DNA of 64,000 nt, taken from the NCBI GenBank assembly GCA_023853785.1, contig JAJIRX010000811.1, positions 186,001 through 250,000 of the forward strand, written 5' to 3'. The notes under the pieces were generated by a model, which saw only the letters and a list, made by a program, of their open reading frames with translations, was not told the origin of the DNA and made no database searches. Both the position numbers and the translations under genes were made by a program. Shown piece after piece: positions 11,502 to 24,470 of this stretch. This DNA is from Psilocybe azurescens (lineage: Eukaryota; Basidiomycota; Agaricomycetes; Agaricales; Agrocybaceae). The first letter of the stretch is position 1, and each line of letters begins with the position of its first letter.

Positions 11502-12626
11502 ATGCTCTACTACATACCACCAGAACTTATCAATGAAATAGCGCACCATATTCTTGATAACGCACCCTCCAGACATGAACACCCAGAAGCACTCGGACAC
11601 AACCTGAAGCCTCCATGGAATTTCATTCAATCTTTCACTCTGACTTGTCGGGAATTTCGCCTCATTGGCCTCGCTTTATGGTTCCGGCAACTCTACATTG
11701 CATCGTCAGAAGATTTGAAAGCCATTGAACTTCACTTTCCAGTCCTCAAGAGTAGCTGGTGCAGGTAATATCGTGCTTTCCTTGCTGTTGTTCGTCTGCT
11801 GATTAATATATTGTTGCAGGCATCTGCACTTTGTCCAAGAGAAGGATCATGAGGTTACCCCCTGGGATCTCGCCGGTTTCACGCGCTTATCATCACTGAG
11901 AATTGACTGGCTTTGTATAGGTATGTCTGATGTCGGTGACGGAGACCCTCCATTCGTCATCAATGTGGAATCGAAGATCAGAGAACTCGATATACGTGGA
12001 GTGCGGCACCCTTCGCCTATGCTATTGATGTCTTTGGTTTCCCCCTTCGACGACTTGATTATCCTCAGACTGGACCTTTTGAGGGATATGGTGTGGCCTC
12101 TGCAATACATGCATCCTTGTTCGGCTTCCATCGCCTCCTCCAACGACCATTTCGTACGCAAATGGCCTTGGATTACCTGTTAAGTTCTTCGTCTCCTTTT
12201 CTGAAACGGTCAACTGACAAGTCGACACGCTTAGTATCATTATACTCGTTTCCTCTTTCCTCTCGATGCTCTTGAAGAGGTTTATATTCGACTCCCTGAC
12301 TTTGGACTTGGACTTCCAACGCCGGGACTCTCCGATCAAGTCAACGATAATTTGTGGTCTGGAGAATGCGACCGATGCATGTCCCTTATGTACGAAGACG
12401 ACACGTTCCGGATAGCCTGGGTGAATAGAAAGAAGGGCGTGCAGCCCGGAAACCTCGACAAATGGTCGCCTTACCTGATACCGCCTCGTCTCAAGAAGGT
12501 GAAGTGGACTTTTGGAAGATTAGCGGACTTGCGGAGGGGATGCCTTTCTCCTTAGGGGAAGTCGACTCTGAGGAAGATGCTGTCTCAGAAGAGGAATCCG
12601 ACGGAGACGGAGAGGAGGAGCAGTAA
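11502..12626 (+). CDS. F-box-like protein of the Agaricomycete expanded family
   Basis: Three exons: 11502..11764, 11820..12178 and 12235..12626. The start MLYYIPPELINEIAHHIL is the usual F-box-like opening of this family, followed by FTLTCREFRLIGLALWFRQL. Later come WCGLCNTC, FLFPLDALEEVYIRLPDFG, NLWSGECDRCMSLMYEDD and a strongly acidic end (SEEDAVSEEE). Two single-base slips disturb the frame. One is near GGG 12083..12085, where one base fewer restores LLRIWCGLC. The other is at T4 12510..12513, where one more T restores VKWTFWKISG and the acidic tail. They cancel, so the exon total is a multiple of three (337 aa). It probably recruits substrates to an SCF ubiquitin ligase; target unknown. 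Confidence 0.75.
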
Positions 12627-12760
12627 GAAACGATAGATCTTCGTGTCGAAACAAATCGTCTGCTAAAAGTTAAACACCCCAGCGCAGTCTTTCTATGTAT
12701 TCTTCACGTGACCTAGGTTGGAGATGTCGCCGTGTCGCACTGCAGTGTTCGTCGTTATCG

Positions 12761-13162
12761 TCATTGGTCATGCGTACTTCTTATGACGTGCAAGAGACCT
12801 TGCAGCTCTTCGCATGAATCACCGTCTTCTTGAAAAACTTCTACCCCGGCTCTGCACAATATAACAGCTCCCACTTGTTGCGGATTAACCTCTGCATAGT
12901 TCACATCTACCATCGGCACTTTCTCGCCCTCTTTCCTGAAGAACTCGACGCGAAAATTGGGCGATATCGGTGATTTATTTCAAGATTTATCTTGGGATCT
13001 ATTCTATCTTTAAGCATCCGATATCGCTCAGGTGTGTCAAAGTAGTTTCTCGCGAACCGGGGCGCTTTAAATAGCGGGCCTTTTGCCGTAGCTCGTAGTA
13101 TATATATCACCTTCTTTCGTCCCGTAACTCTTCCGACTGTTATGTCGTAACGCACAATATTC
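12761..13162 (-). CDS. Small protein of unknown function
   Basis: A minus-strand frame from about 13162 encodes VRYDITVGRVTGRKKVIYIL, then PLFKAPRFARNYFDTPERYR and LKDRIDPKINLEI. It runs into a second frame with NFRVEFFRKEGEKVPMVDVN, YAEVNPQQVGAVILCRAGVE and VFQEDGDSCEELQGLLHVIR before a stop at 12761. The frames meet at a C3 run (GGG on the + strand, 12959..12961), where one extra base makes them continuous. No ATG begins the segment; an acceptor (GATACAG|AAT) just upstream suggests a further 5' exon that I could not find. No signal peptide. Family not recognised. Confidence 0.45.
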
Positions 13163-13381
13163 TGTATCTTGAAGCCGAGTTACCCAGCGAAGTGTGGCAG
13201 TTGCACCACAGGCTATTTTAGATCAGCTGGCGAAGCCGCATCACATGTGCAGGACGGTTCGTGTACTTCTCTTCGCCGTCCATATAACAACGCATGATTG
13301 TCTGCCAGCCATCCTTCCTTCCTCATTTCCGTACTCGCCTCTTGATAGTTTCTCGGCTCTCCCGTTTCTTCTTGGGGCAAA

Positions 13382-14641
13382 ATGGTTGCTTTCAAGTTCT
13401 TGGCAGGCGGCTATGACGTTTTTGTCGCGACATACCTGTTCAACTCGGCCACCAACACACTCTCTGTCCAGAGCAAGTCTCCCACAGGGAGCAACCCATC
13501 TTGGATCACACGAAACCCTACTAATCAAAGCCTGTTATAGTGGGTACCCCATATCTGTTTATAGAGGACCCAAACTTAAATTTTCTATCTTTCTATTTTT
13601 TTTTTTAGCGCAGTCAACGAGAATGGGAATGGGGCTCTGCAGTCCTTCCATATCAACTCGGACGGCACTCTGTCAGCCGCTATTGACACCGTCTCTTCTG
13701 GGGGTAGCAGCCCAGCATTCGCCGCCGCACTCTCCACTGGGTCTGTCGCAGTCATGAACTATGATACCGGGAATGGCAAAATTATTCCAACAACTGTACA
13801 AGAATCCAAGTTCAGTCAGTCGGCGCCACTAATCACATTCCCGCAACCTGTAGGGGTGTCTCTCACCCACACATGGCACTGGAGCACGAAGGAGAGGTTC
13901 TTGTTCCCGACTTGGTGTGTTTGGATTTGACAATGAAAATCGGTTATGGATTGACATCACTCGATATTTTTAGGGCGGAGATACTATTTGGCGCCTCAAG
14001 CAGAATCCCGGTACTGGAACATACGCTATTCAGGGCTCTATTCCTCAACCCAAAGGAAGCGGCCCCAGGCACATCGCTATTTTTAGTACGCTTACCTTCA
14101 ACCATTAATCGAATCCTTCTAACTTATTTACTCTGCAGATGACCGCCTATTCACGGTTCACGAGCTTGCCTCGACTTTGAGCGTACAGAACATCCCCGCA
14201 CAACCAAACGGCACAACAATTACATACGCGACGGCCTCAATCATACCCTCGAACCCAAGCCCTGGCGCTGTATGGGCAGGTGCCGAGATCCTAATCCCTC
14301 CTCCATCATCCGCATTCCCCACCCCATACATCTACGTTTCCAACCGTAACACCGGCACACAAACTCCCACAGGAGACTCGATCGCCATTTTCGAGCACGT
14401 CAACCAAGGACAGCCCAATGAAGGACTTGTCCTAATAAACCAGGTTTTCACTGGGTTGGATCAGATTCGCGGTATGGAGTTCGGAAACGCGGACAACGGA
14501 TGCGATCAATTCTTGGTTGCTTCTGGTGTTGCTGGTTCAGCGGGAGTTATCATTCTTCAGCGAACGGAAGGTGGAAGGAACTTGCAGATTGTGGCTAGGG
14601 ATCTTTCTATACCCACACGAACGAGTTTTGTGTGGCTTTAA
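13382..14641 (+). CDS. Seven-bladed beta-propeller lactonase (6-phosphogluconolactonase / muconate cyclase-like)
   Basis: Four exons: 13382..13539, 13609..13914, 13974..14085 and 14139..14641. The start MVAFKFLAGGYDVFVATYLF is the first blade of the fungal lactonase family. Then come SLLYAVNENGNGALQSF, GGSSPAF, HPHMALEHEGEVLVPDLGGD, IWRLKQNPGTGTY, GPRHIAIF, TVHELASTL, YIYVSNRN and GMEFGNADNG, the propeller-strand signatures of PF10282-type proteins. The exons sum to 1079 nt. One more G in the G4 run 13853..13856 gives VGGVSHPHMAL and 359 aa. There is no secretion signal, so it is probably cytosolic. It is expected to hydrolyse sugar or aromatic-derived lactones; exact substrate unknown. Confidence 0.9.
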
Positions 14642-17600
14642 AGAAATTAAAACTGGATATATCTCTCGCTGCATTTAAATGGATAACTACCGTGTTTGTA
14701 GTGCCAAAAGTCTTCTCAAACATTGAGTATATATTCAGGGCTACAGATTTAAGCCACGACGCACCATGCCATCCAAGCCCATTTCCGTTGTACAAAAATA
14801 GTTTGCTCGTGTTTTCGCCTGACCTTCATGCGCGCACATACTTCGAAAGGCTGCAAAATTTTGGGCACTCTGTAGTTATGACGAATTCAATTAGTCTTAC
14901 CGTTAAGAGATTGTGTTTCGAGGGAACATATCAATTGCATTGTACGATGCAAGTGTAATGACAAAGCTATGACTTTATGCCATGCCCCATGTCATAGCCC
15001 CTATTTTCGGGATCTAGCAACCCGATCGCGGAACTCCTAGGCATCCGACACATTGTACTATACGAGGTCCTACTGCGGTACACGGTGATACACCTTACAG
15101 TCCTACATTGCCCAGGATTTTGAGGAGCTATAAGGAGCTTTGCAATCCCTGCCAGTGGCTGCCCCCTTAATTAGCGCCTTGGGCTGGCTTGGGCCTTGGC
15201 GGAATGCATAAATCACGAGCGTTCACGAGCCCGTGATGCAGATGTCCATTGTCGAGGATTACGATATTCAGTGATTTTTCACCTCTCAAGGCTATCCTAA
15301 GTTATCTTTCACACATCGGGCGATGCCCAGGCAGCTACTTTAGAATATTCATGTATCTATATACACCATCTACGCAGGTCATTGTTGCACATCGCAGGCC
15401 GTTGTTCACAGGACTTAGAGCCTAGATGCATATTGCGTTGATCCAAATCAGTGCTGAATAAGGTACAGTCTGATCCAATTTCGTGTCCAGATTGCGAAGT
15501 CTTCGAATCTCGGAGTAGGGTCTTTACAAGAGATAACTGGAGTTCAATGTGGGGGCGGGGTAACGAAGATTCAGCTTGATTCAAAGAAGTCAAGGAGGTC
15601 GTTGGTCCCGGCGGGTCTCGATAGGAGCAGATCGAGGTCTATGACTATTCTAGGTGAGTCAAGGAAGCTATTTCATTAAAAGACTCTCTTGTGGTCAAGA
15701 AAATGGTGGTTGCCAAGTCATCAAACCCTCTTTCGACGGAGCTCCTTGTAGGGCGCTACTGTGGTAGATACAGTACTTGTCGGAGTCGGAGCTCCTCGTA
15801 TCATATTCACTCACAGTGCGCATATTATTGTACCGTGGCCACGGCCTGCGCTATATTTCCGTTTGTATTTACCTGAGGCTGCCATACGATTGATCATTGC
15901 TCTGAGATACTTTTATCGCTCTTCGAATCTCCTGGAGGGTCTTTTTGAATCACAAAGGCTAGATTCAGCTGGATATAATAATAAACAAGCCTATCTGCGG
16001 CTACTACATTTTCTTCAAGGTGATCATGAGTATATTGAACACGGCTTCATATATGTACTACAATGTTCAAATGACGAGTAGATCATGTCCCTGTTATCAT
16101 AGCAGACACTCTGTGATCCTCTGTAATCTTCAAATGAAATCACGGGCGGGCATGAGCGGCTAACTATGATTTGCCCGTTTACAATTACTCAGGAAACTGG
16201 TATCGATCGTCCATTTGACATTTATCTATTTATAAAGGAAATACATCGATTGACCCTCGTTGTTGTTGCTCATTTGATGAAGATGATGTTCATAATTATA
16301 AAACTTGAAGCATAGTATATCCTTTACGGTTATTGGCGGATGATTCAATTCTAATTGATAACCCTCGCAACGCATATTGCAATTGCAACACTGCCTGTTA
16401 CTTGGGACTTGAGGTCTCCGTCAGCCCCTTTGTTGAGCTTTAGGGCATTGTGCAATATGATGTGGCGTCAACGTCTTACCGACGGGGGTCATGTCAGTCT
16501 AATTTTTAATCTACGTTGGTAGCGTCGGCTCGACCTCACCGAACTCATGGACATGGACCGTGTTCCCCGCCCAACTCTACGTGATGTTGCCAGCTGGCGG
16601 TGGTCTTATGTACACATTTTGCGTTATTTCAGGATCCGAGGAGCGTATTGGTGTCTTATTCGCAGGTTCGACACCACCATTACATTGCATGTTTCAACGG
16701 CGACCAAAGGGGCACTTAGAAGGAGTTCCTCTGTTTAGGATTGCTCCCCTCTGGGAAATTTCGGTAAATCTTCCATGTTATAAAACGGTTGTGTTTCGAC
16801 ACACGGCAGTCACAGGAACTGTCGCTAAAAACGCCCTCCATTGTCCGACTTTTGTAAGTAATCTATTTTTAGAAAATTTAGTTCACTGTAAATGAAGCGC
16901 CTTATGTTGACAGAATATAACGTCAACGTATAGGACACTACAGAAATGTTTGGGAAATAGAGTCACAGTCAAGCGAGACGTTAAGAGGAGAATAGAAGCA
17001 CCCAACGGGAACTAGAACTTCTTGCTTCGAAGTCGGATGCATTAGCGCCATCATCACTGGACTGATCCAGCTACTAAAAATAGATTAAAGAATGTCAGAT
17101 GCAGCGCAATCGGGGTAAAGACGTGCTGTTGTAAAATTGTTAAGCTAGGGTGAACACATGGTGGCTACCGGATTAAAGAGCGGATTGCGCTCAATTCCGC
17201 TGTGGCTTTCCGGATAAACGCTTTACAGTGTGGGGAATGTTAGCGAACGTTGGTAAGCTTGGCTTGGCTCTGGGGTGATCGAGGAAAATTTGAATTCCGT
17301 GCAATTTTGAGGTGTTAGAAATGGGAAGGAAGAAAGACAACCATGCATAGCTTCGTGTACGGATTTTTCGGAGAGTTGTACGTTTGATTGGGCGCTGTAA
17401 GTTGAACTAAGTCGGATATGGTTCAAGGAAGCGAATGTAAACATTGCAACTCTGCAAGGAATCTCCGAGAACGATTGGATAGGGGAAAAAAGTAAATCTA
17501 GAATCGGATCTTTCGTTCTGAGATGAATTGGAGAATATGTAATGGACTTGCCAGGGACCACTGTAACGCTCTGTAACGACAAATATAGGGCCAAGTGTTG

Positions 17601-17768
17601 TTTGGTCCGTGATCGCAGGACATCCGCTCCATCCCCAATCGTGTCAATTCCCAATGCGCGCGATCATACGATACGGAACCACAATCAGTCACATAAATAG
17701 ATTCTGTCGTCTCCTTCGGTTCTCTTTCATCCCCCACCTTCAACCAACTCCTCTCTTTTCATTCAACA
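14642..17768. other. 3.1-kb gap without a supported gene
   Basis: Short frames at 15691..16081 and 16560..16895 lack recognisable domains. Part of the latter (LYVMLPAGGGLMYTFCVISG) could be a relic, but no exon chain was found. Near-identical octamer-scale repeats (CGGAGCTCCT) occur at about 15739 and 15788. The right end should hold the promoter of the acetate permease gene at 17769. Confidence 0.35.
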
Positions 17769-18930
17769 ATGTCTGCACACGACGTCGAAAAGGGTGGCTT
17801 ACACGCCACTACTCCTCAACAGGCCCTCGGTAACAATGGCGTCCTACCAGCCTCCTACGGCCAGGCTGTTCGCCCATCGAGGATTGGAAATCCAGGTGCT
17901 CTGTATGTGTCGTTGAATTCCATATTCCGCTGCCCATTTGACTCAGTATTTCATCATTTAGTGGATTGTTCTCATTCGCATCGACAACCTTCATGCTCTC
18001 CCTCTACAACCTCCAAACTCGTGGGATCCATCATCCCAATGTTGTTGTCGGCATGGCTATCTTCTGTGGTGGACTCGCTCAGCTGCTCGCTGGCATGTGG
18101 GAATTCCCTAGGGGCAATGTTTTCGGTGGAACTGGTAAGCTGTCTCCATATCTCTATCAGTTTGTCTCCACCGGTCTCTCCCCTCTCTTTCAAATTTTCT
18201 GCCCCGCCTACACCACTTGGCGGATAACAAATAATTTTCGCAGTGTGGCGGGCTCTGCTTTCATTGGTAATTTGCAATTACCCCGCATTTGCTTAGCCTT
18301 GTTATCAACGTCATAGGCATAACCATTATCCGTTCATGGCTGGGCCCTGAACCATTTCAGTTCATTACCTTGGCGTGGCTGCTATGTTGACTCTAGACCA
18401 CATGCTAACCTGTTTTCTTCGCTCACAGCTTTCACGTCTTACGGTGCATTTTGGCTGGCGTACGCTACTATCTTGATCCCAGGCAGTGGAATTGTATCCT
18501 CGTATGCCGGAAATGAAGACGAATTGGCCAGTGCCCTTGGCATTTTCCTAACGGCCTGGATGATGGTCACATTCTTCTTGCTGTAAGTAAAATTCTCTCC
18601 TGCGTCGCGATCACAGTTTTGAATTAAATTACGATTCAGCATCGCTGCTTTGAGAAAGAACGTTGGCTTCATCGTCCTGTTCGCATTCCTTACCATTACA
18701 TTCGCCTTGTTGGCCGCCGGAGAATTCAGTGGCAAACTCGGGTATGTCTCATTTTACTTACAACTTCAGCAGCGGTTGACATGGTTTTTAGTGCGACGAA
18801 AGCCGGTGGAGCATTTGGTGTTGTTACTGCCTTCGTCGCGTACTACGTCGGCTTGAGCGAGCTTTTGTCCTCGGAAGATATGACAGTCGTTTCACTGCCC
18901 TTGGGTGTCTTCCCCAAGCGCGTGGATTGA
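17769..18930 (+). CDS. GPR1/FUN34/YaaH-family acetate/succinate-type transporter
   Basis: Five exons: 17769..17902, 17962..18134, 18429..18582, 18640..18741 and 18792..18930. They total 702 nt (233 aa) with every junction in phase. Family hallmarks are the NPGALGLFSFASTTFMLS motif opening the first helix (the NPAPLGL-type signature), PNVVVGMAIFCGGLAQLLAG, MWEFPRGNVFGGTAFTSYGA, FWLAY, six hydrophobic helices and a short C-terminus. The cytosolic N-terminus is about 45 residues. The third intron is 294 nt, unusually long here, and contains an open stretch with splice-like ends at about 18243. It is expected to be a plasma-membrane acetate channel or permease, often induced when glucose is absent; the regulation is family knowledge, not seen here. 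Confidence 0.93.
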
Positions 18931-20950
18931 TGTCTTTATACCATTTTCATGCTCCCTCCCTGTTGGAGATTTTCTGATCATCACTATTCCCCAATATCAT
19001 GATTTTTTTCAGGTCCTGCCTTGTTGTACTATACCCAATACCACTGTTTTCGATTATGAGGAAATAGTTGTGCAACTTGTCTGAGAAAAACCTATCCAGT
19101 ACATTTTTAAATCTTGTTTTGTCTGCTCGCTTTGTCTCTTAGGTGTAATCTCGCAATAATATTGTCGCTCTTTATAGACTTTGAAGCATGCATCATGAGA
19201 ATTGTCGTGCCAAGCGTTTACCAGACTCCAACGGAATTGAAAGGACCCCACAGTTACATCCAGCACAAGCCATATCTGATCACCAAGAAATGGCTAGAAA
19301 TGGTTGGCGTCAACCATGATATTGATATGGCCAGCTTAATTATAGCACCCATGGTCGAATCAACTCTTAACGTACTTCTCCACCCGGTTTTCACTCATAC
19401 ACGGTGCGACCGTGTGCGACAACGTACAATCACGCTTCTCTCGCAACGCCCAAGGTCACTGGAAAACTCGGACTTATGTCCTCGCTCTATGGTTCAAGAA
19501 GTGCCATGGAAGGGCTGGTAAAAGAGGGGCACCATGGGCGTAGTTGTCGTTGAGTTAAATGCCAACAACCTGATGGGTTTCAATTGTAACTAAACTGTTG
19601 AGCGTTGAGTACTTGAGTTGCTGAACACTTCTGTTATCAGGGATTACATTTACATAAGTTTGGTCCGTATCTTCTCCTACACTCTGTACAGATACTCGGT
19701 CGTTCAATGCACAGTCCTACCTAACACTACCACCCTCGACCTCTCCCCAGACAATTTCATGAACGCGTAGACGTCAAGCTCCTTGCCCGAGTCAATCGTC
19801 AATCGTCATGTTATATGCCAAGGCGCTGGACTGTCCCTTGATATCTGGGATATCTTGAATTTACCGTCCATCCCCTTCGACCCTTAACTTCCATCGGAAA
19901 TGACACTAGAAACTGCTGAGTGTACGGCTTATTCGACGAAGTTTCACATACCTCCCGGTTGTTTGATGCATCCGTTTTCCAAGGAGCGACCATCAAGACT
20001 AAACCGGAGTCCGACGGAGGACTTCATTCCCTACTGTAGCCCATTTTTCACGTCGTCCATTTCCAGAGAATAATCAAGTCTGCAGGCCTGGGGTTGCCCA
20101 AATGGTAGACCAGAGATCACCACAGAAATTGCATCTTGTCGGCCATCACAGAAAACTCGGTCAGGGCGTTACGACGAGGCATGGTACTTTACAAGTTAGT
20201 AGCCTCTACATCCTGGTGGCAGTCTGTTCAGCAAGACCTCAGTATTTCGTGCTATTGGCTGGACAGATCCACCTAGTTATGCCGACCATTTTCGATAGTT
20301 ATCGCTGGCCTTTCCTGCGGGTCGTGGACAGTCCTAGGGGAAGCGTCTCACAGGCTTATCTAGGCATCTGACATTGCATGGATGTTAGTGAGTGTCCTGC
20401 ATGTTCCAATTTGTGATATAAATCTTATCGAAATATAACGATTCTGGGTATCGAAGCCATACCGGATGATATTGGTTCTACAACACGAACGAACGTCCAG
20501 AAATAAGTAGCTTCCGCCGGCCAATCAGCGGTTGTCAGTTGACTATTTTCTAGATCGTGTCAGACAAGAAGCCCATTTTCTGTCTCTCATGGGGAGTATT
20601 TCCTCTCAGCCACCATGTATAGGCAGGTAAGATACGTTTCCTTTGCATTCCTTTCGCAATGGGTCTGAGTATTGACGATAAGTATTACCATTCTGTGTAT
20701 GTCCGCCGTCTTGCTGGTCTTCGGTGTCAATCATCAGACTCGAATCCAGCCAGCCGCATTATATGTTACATACATTTCTTGTGTTCTCACGTTGAGACCG
20801 TGATTTATTTTAACGGTCAGTTCTTCCCAAACTCTCCGCAAGTTGTTCCCATTGATGATGAAAAAGACTCGCATCACTGGGGAATATTAATATATAACCT
20901 GGGGCACAACTACATAATCCGAATCGCGGCCTGCGCTTTCCAGACCTCTA
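18931..20950. other. 2-kb gap without a supported gene
   Basis: A 135-codon frame at 19114..19521 and a 144-codon frame at 20659..21093 show no domain. The latter overlaps the start of the FAD oxidase in a different frame and is taken as chance. The right end should contain the promoter of the FAD oxidase. Confidence 0.35.
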
Positions 20951-22966
20951 ATGACTGCGCTTTCGTGGAAGACATTTCTTGCATCGGTTTGCTTGCCTTT
21001 GGTCATCGGGACTGCGGTCACACCTCCCAGTATCAATCGTATTCTTCCCGATGCGGTTTGCATTCAGATAAGCAAGGCGATCTCCTCAGCTAGCGAAGTA
21101 TTCCATCCAGGCAAGTTGAGAAATTACAAGATACCTAAGCTGACCTAGACTACGACAGGGGACCCACTGTACGACAAAGGGATATTCCATTATGCCATTT
21201 CTAGCACTCAGAACGCAACTTGCGTAGTTGAAGCCGGTAGTCCAACCGATGTTGGAAAAATTGTAAGTATATCAAGTGTGCCCATTCTTAGAATTACCAT
21301 TGTTAATCATACGTGAAGCTTACTATCCTGGGTCGAACTCGAACACCATTCGCTGTAAGATAGATCAACGTATACCCAGGATATCTATCTTGAACTTTCG
21401 GTTGCTATAGGTCAAGGGAGGCGGTCATATCGCAAATCAAGGATTTTCTTCGACAACCGGTGTCCAGATTTCCATGTTCCGCTTCTCGGAAGTCAACTAT
21501 AATCCAGCTTCTCAAACAGTCGATATTGGTCCTGGATTAATCTGGGATAATGTATACGCTGCCCTCCAGCCTTTGGGAGTCACAGTCATTGGGGGGCGCG
21601 TAACTGGAGTCGGGGTGGCTGGATATACCCTTGGTGGAGGCAAGTCTCTTCTGAATTTTATCATCTATGACCGCATAGAGGAGAACATTGACTAAATACC
21701 GACAGGCTACTCATACAAGACGAATCAGTTCGGACTTGCAGTCGATAACGTTCTTTCCTATCAACTTGTCAAGCCCGACGGGAGTGTAGCCATCGTTACT
21801 AAAGCCTCTGACCCCCAGCTTTTCTTCGGACTGAAGGGTGGCCACAATAACTTCGTAGGTTTTTTCTCTCAAACCGGCCTGGCCCTTCTTTAGAATAAAA
21901 CTAAGGTGGATTATAAAAGGGAATCGTAACGCGATTTACTGTGAGGGCTTTCCCTCAAACACAAGTCTGGGTTAGAACACTTCCTTCGAATATGCTCATC
22001 CGCTTCCTATCTCATCTCTTTGATTTCTCAGGGCGGTACTATAGTGTCCGATGCCTCAACTGTGGATGCAGTTACCGCGGCCACACTTGCGTTTCAAACC
22101 AATACGGACCCCAAAGCAGCAGCCATCGTGGGATTTTCATGGGATCCTACGAACAGTCAAGTAATATCCATAATTCGGTCAAAATATGTGAAATACTGAA
22201 TAATTTAGCAATGCGTAGCTGACTGCATTGTCATTCCTATTCTACGACGCGCCAACGCCACCTCCAGGAATATTTGACGGTTTCTTAGCCATCCAATCTC
22301 CGATCTCCTCAGACATCAGTACCAGGGACTATCTCAATCTTATACAATCTGCTCCTCTTAATGCAACTCAAGGGACGAGGTATGTGCTTAACTTTCGCCT
22401 TCAAATTCACATGTATTGCAGAAATAAACTTATTCGCATCACAGATTTGCATATAACGCGCTCCCTATGTTGTCTTTTACTTCTGGAATATCCCAACTAT
22501 TGGTGAACGAGACAATCGTAGGTACTCAGCGACTCAGGTGAATTTGTAGCTGATAATCGAGATGAAGTTCTGGGGGCAGGCCCTGGCCAACAAAAGCGAG
22601 ATCAGCGTCGCTTACCTCGCCGAGTTATTCCTCCCAAATATTTACTCCCATAACAGTGACCAGACAGCATATCCCCCTGTACGAAATATCCCTTTCAAGC
22701 CCTTCATGCTTGACTATAATTGGAACTCGGCGGAATTTGACGACGACTGGCATAACGCTGCCGTTGCCAGTTCTGCACACATTCGAAATGTCGCTGTGGC
22801 GCAAGGACAGAAAGATGTACTACGCTCTCCTGTTTATCCTAACTATGCGTTAGCCGGCACACCTCTGAAGGATATGTTCGGCGACAACCTTCCGGCTCTG
22901 CGTGCGTTGAAGGCTAAGGTTGATCCCGGTAATGTTATGGGACTCACAGGAGGATGGAAATTTTGA
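20951..22966 (+). CDS. Secreted FAD-linked oxidoreductase (BBE-like, VAO fold)
   Basis: Ten exons: 20951..21110, 21159..21262, 21319..21354, 21411..21639, 21706..21854, 21920..21970, 22032..22160, 22219..22379, 22445..22517 and 22562..22966. They sum to 1497 nt (498 aa) with all phases consistent. A signal peptide (ALSWKTFLASVCLPLVIGTA) precedes the FAD-binding module: PFAVKGGGHIANQGFSSTTG, where the His is the usual 8-alpha-linked FAD residue, and GVGVAGYTLGGGYSYKTNQF. The BBE-type C-terminus has YPNYAL and KAKVDPGNVM. I see no second Cys for bicovalent flavin attachment in the GGY region. The first and fourth introns start with GC (AG|GCAAGT). It resembles AA7/6-hydroxynicotine-oxidase-like enzymes that oxidise oligosaccharides or small metabolites and release H2O2; substrate unknown. 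Confidence 0.92.
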
Positions 22967-24470
22967 TTTATCGGTAGTGGCATAGGTGTAGGCTACAGCT
23001 TACAACCACATAACCTCTAACTATAAAATCGCGACCAAACTCAATGCCGTCGAAGAGCTCTTTGCTAGACTGACAACTAAAAAATAGTGTGGCTTGGATT
23101 GCAGTTGTGATGAGGAATTTCAACTTTGGATCTCTAGATGATTCGGATAGGTTAGCACGATGTTACTACAGAGGGTTAGCATGATGTTACTACAGAGTCG
23201 CAATATTCAATAAATCGCAACCTCAAAATATTCCAGCGAATCAAAAGAAAGCTCATGTAGGGTTTTTCTTGCGGGACGCTAGACCGGCGGGCGCACATGG
23301 GAGCATAGTTTCGATTCATCCAAACATTCGATGGCTTTACCCTCTACTATGCAGTCTTGAATGAAAGGCTGAGAAAAATCAACCTCAAGGGTTGAATGAT
23401 CTTGCAAGATCTGGATAGCGAGTAAGAGCTTGGAAAGCTCAAGTGTCGTGCTAAGTAAGACGTGGTCCAGTGGGGAAAATGCGTGCAGGGATGCAGTGAA
23501 GAGTCACTGGAAGTCATTGTCTACTACGACGTAGTATAAAATTCTATAGATGTGTACTTATTTGATCACTTTAGGTTAAATATTTCGATTCCCAAGCCTT
23601 CCACTGGCATCCTTGTCCCTACTTCAAACACTATAGAGCCTGAATCATCTAAAAAAAAAGAGGAAAAACTCGAAACAGATGGACTCCAACAGTTCTATTA
23701 CCATCTGGTAAATTTTTTTCTACGGCAGAATGGCTGGCAGATGTGCCTCGGATACTTACAGTAGATATGCAGATGTACACAGATGTGCTCGGATTAGTAC
23801 ACAAATCAATAGATTTTATTAATCTACAGATCATTTCTATGAGAGCAGATTTCCATAGAAATCAGCGGTTAGGCACAGAATGCAGCAGATTATATCGCGC
23901 TGAGACAAACCAGAGCTGCAGAAACTTTTTGCAATGGGGAAATCTAGCCGTGCTGGGCCGTGGCATGCCGCAAACCCGGACCAGCACAGTTTCTGTAGAT
24001 TTGCGCGGCTGAGTCTGGCTGAGCGCAGTTTCTTACTGGGGATCAATCGATCAATCTCCAAACTTCGATCGTGATAGGCGTAACACGTAACGCAGATGAT
24101 AAGATAAGGACTCGAATGACAATGGACATTTACCATGACATACTATGACATACAAATGACATGAGTAGATTTATCGTAAGCGAATTTCATTGAAGATTTG
24201 AAATTTTCACTGCAGTCTCTCGAACGGATTGCCTTTCTCTATACTGTGCTTGTTTTAAAATCTCATGATATTGGACCTGTCGACTTAATAGGTCATGAAC
24301 TATTTCGAATTCGAGTTTGCGTTTCAGACGGGGTATTTTTCCCCTGATATGATATATATCTCGCTGACCCGGGTTGGGACTCAAGTCTTGGGAGGTCGAC
24401 CCCAACGGTGTTGTCGCACTCACTATCCTCGTTTTTCACTTGTCTATGACATCCATCGGTAGAACTTTGA
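22967..24470. other. 1.5-kb intergenic stretch with a tandem repeat
   Basis: No coding frame with family signal. A 24-bp unit is duplicated at 23150..23197. The right end should carry the promoter of the membrane protein at 24471. Confidence 0.4.
23150..23197. repeat. Two-copy 24-bp tandem repeat
   Basis: Two adjacent 24-bp units beginning GGTTAGCA and ending ACTACAGAG, differing at one base (C versus T at unit position 9). Confidence 0.9.

Noticed and set aside
19114..19521. 135-codon plus-strand open frame
   Set aside because: No domain or conserved-looking block, and no neighbouring exons with matching phase.
20659..21093. 144-codon open frame overlapping the start of the FAD oxidase
   Set aside because: It is in a different frame from the signal peptide and FAD-binding exons, which give a complete, phase-consistent gene.
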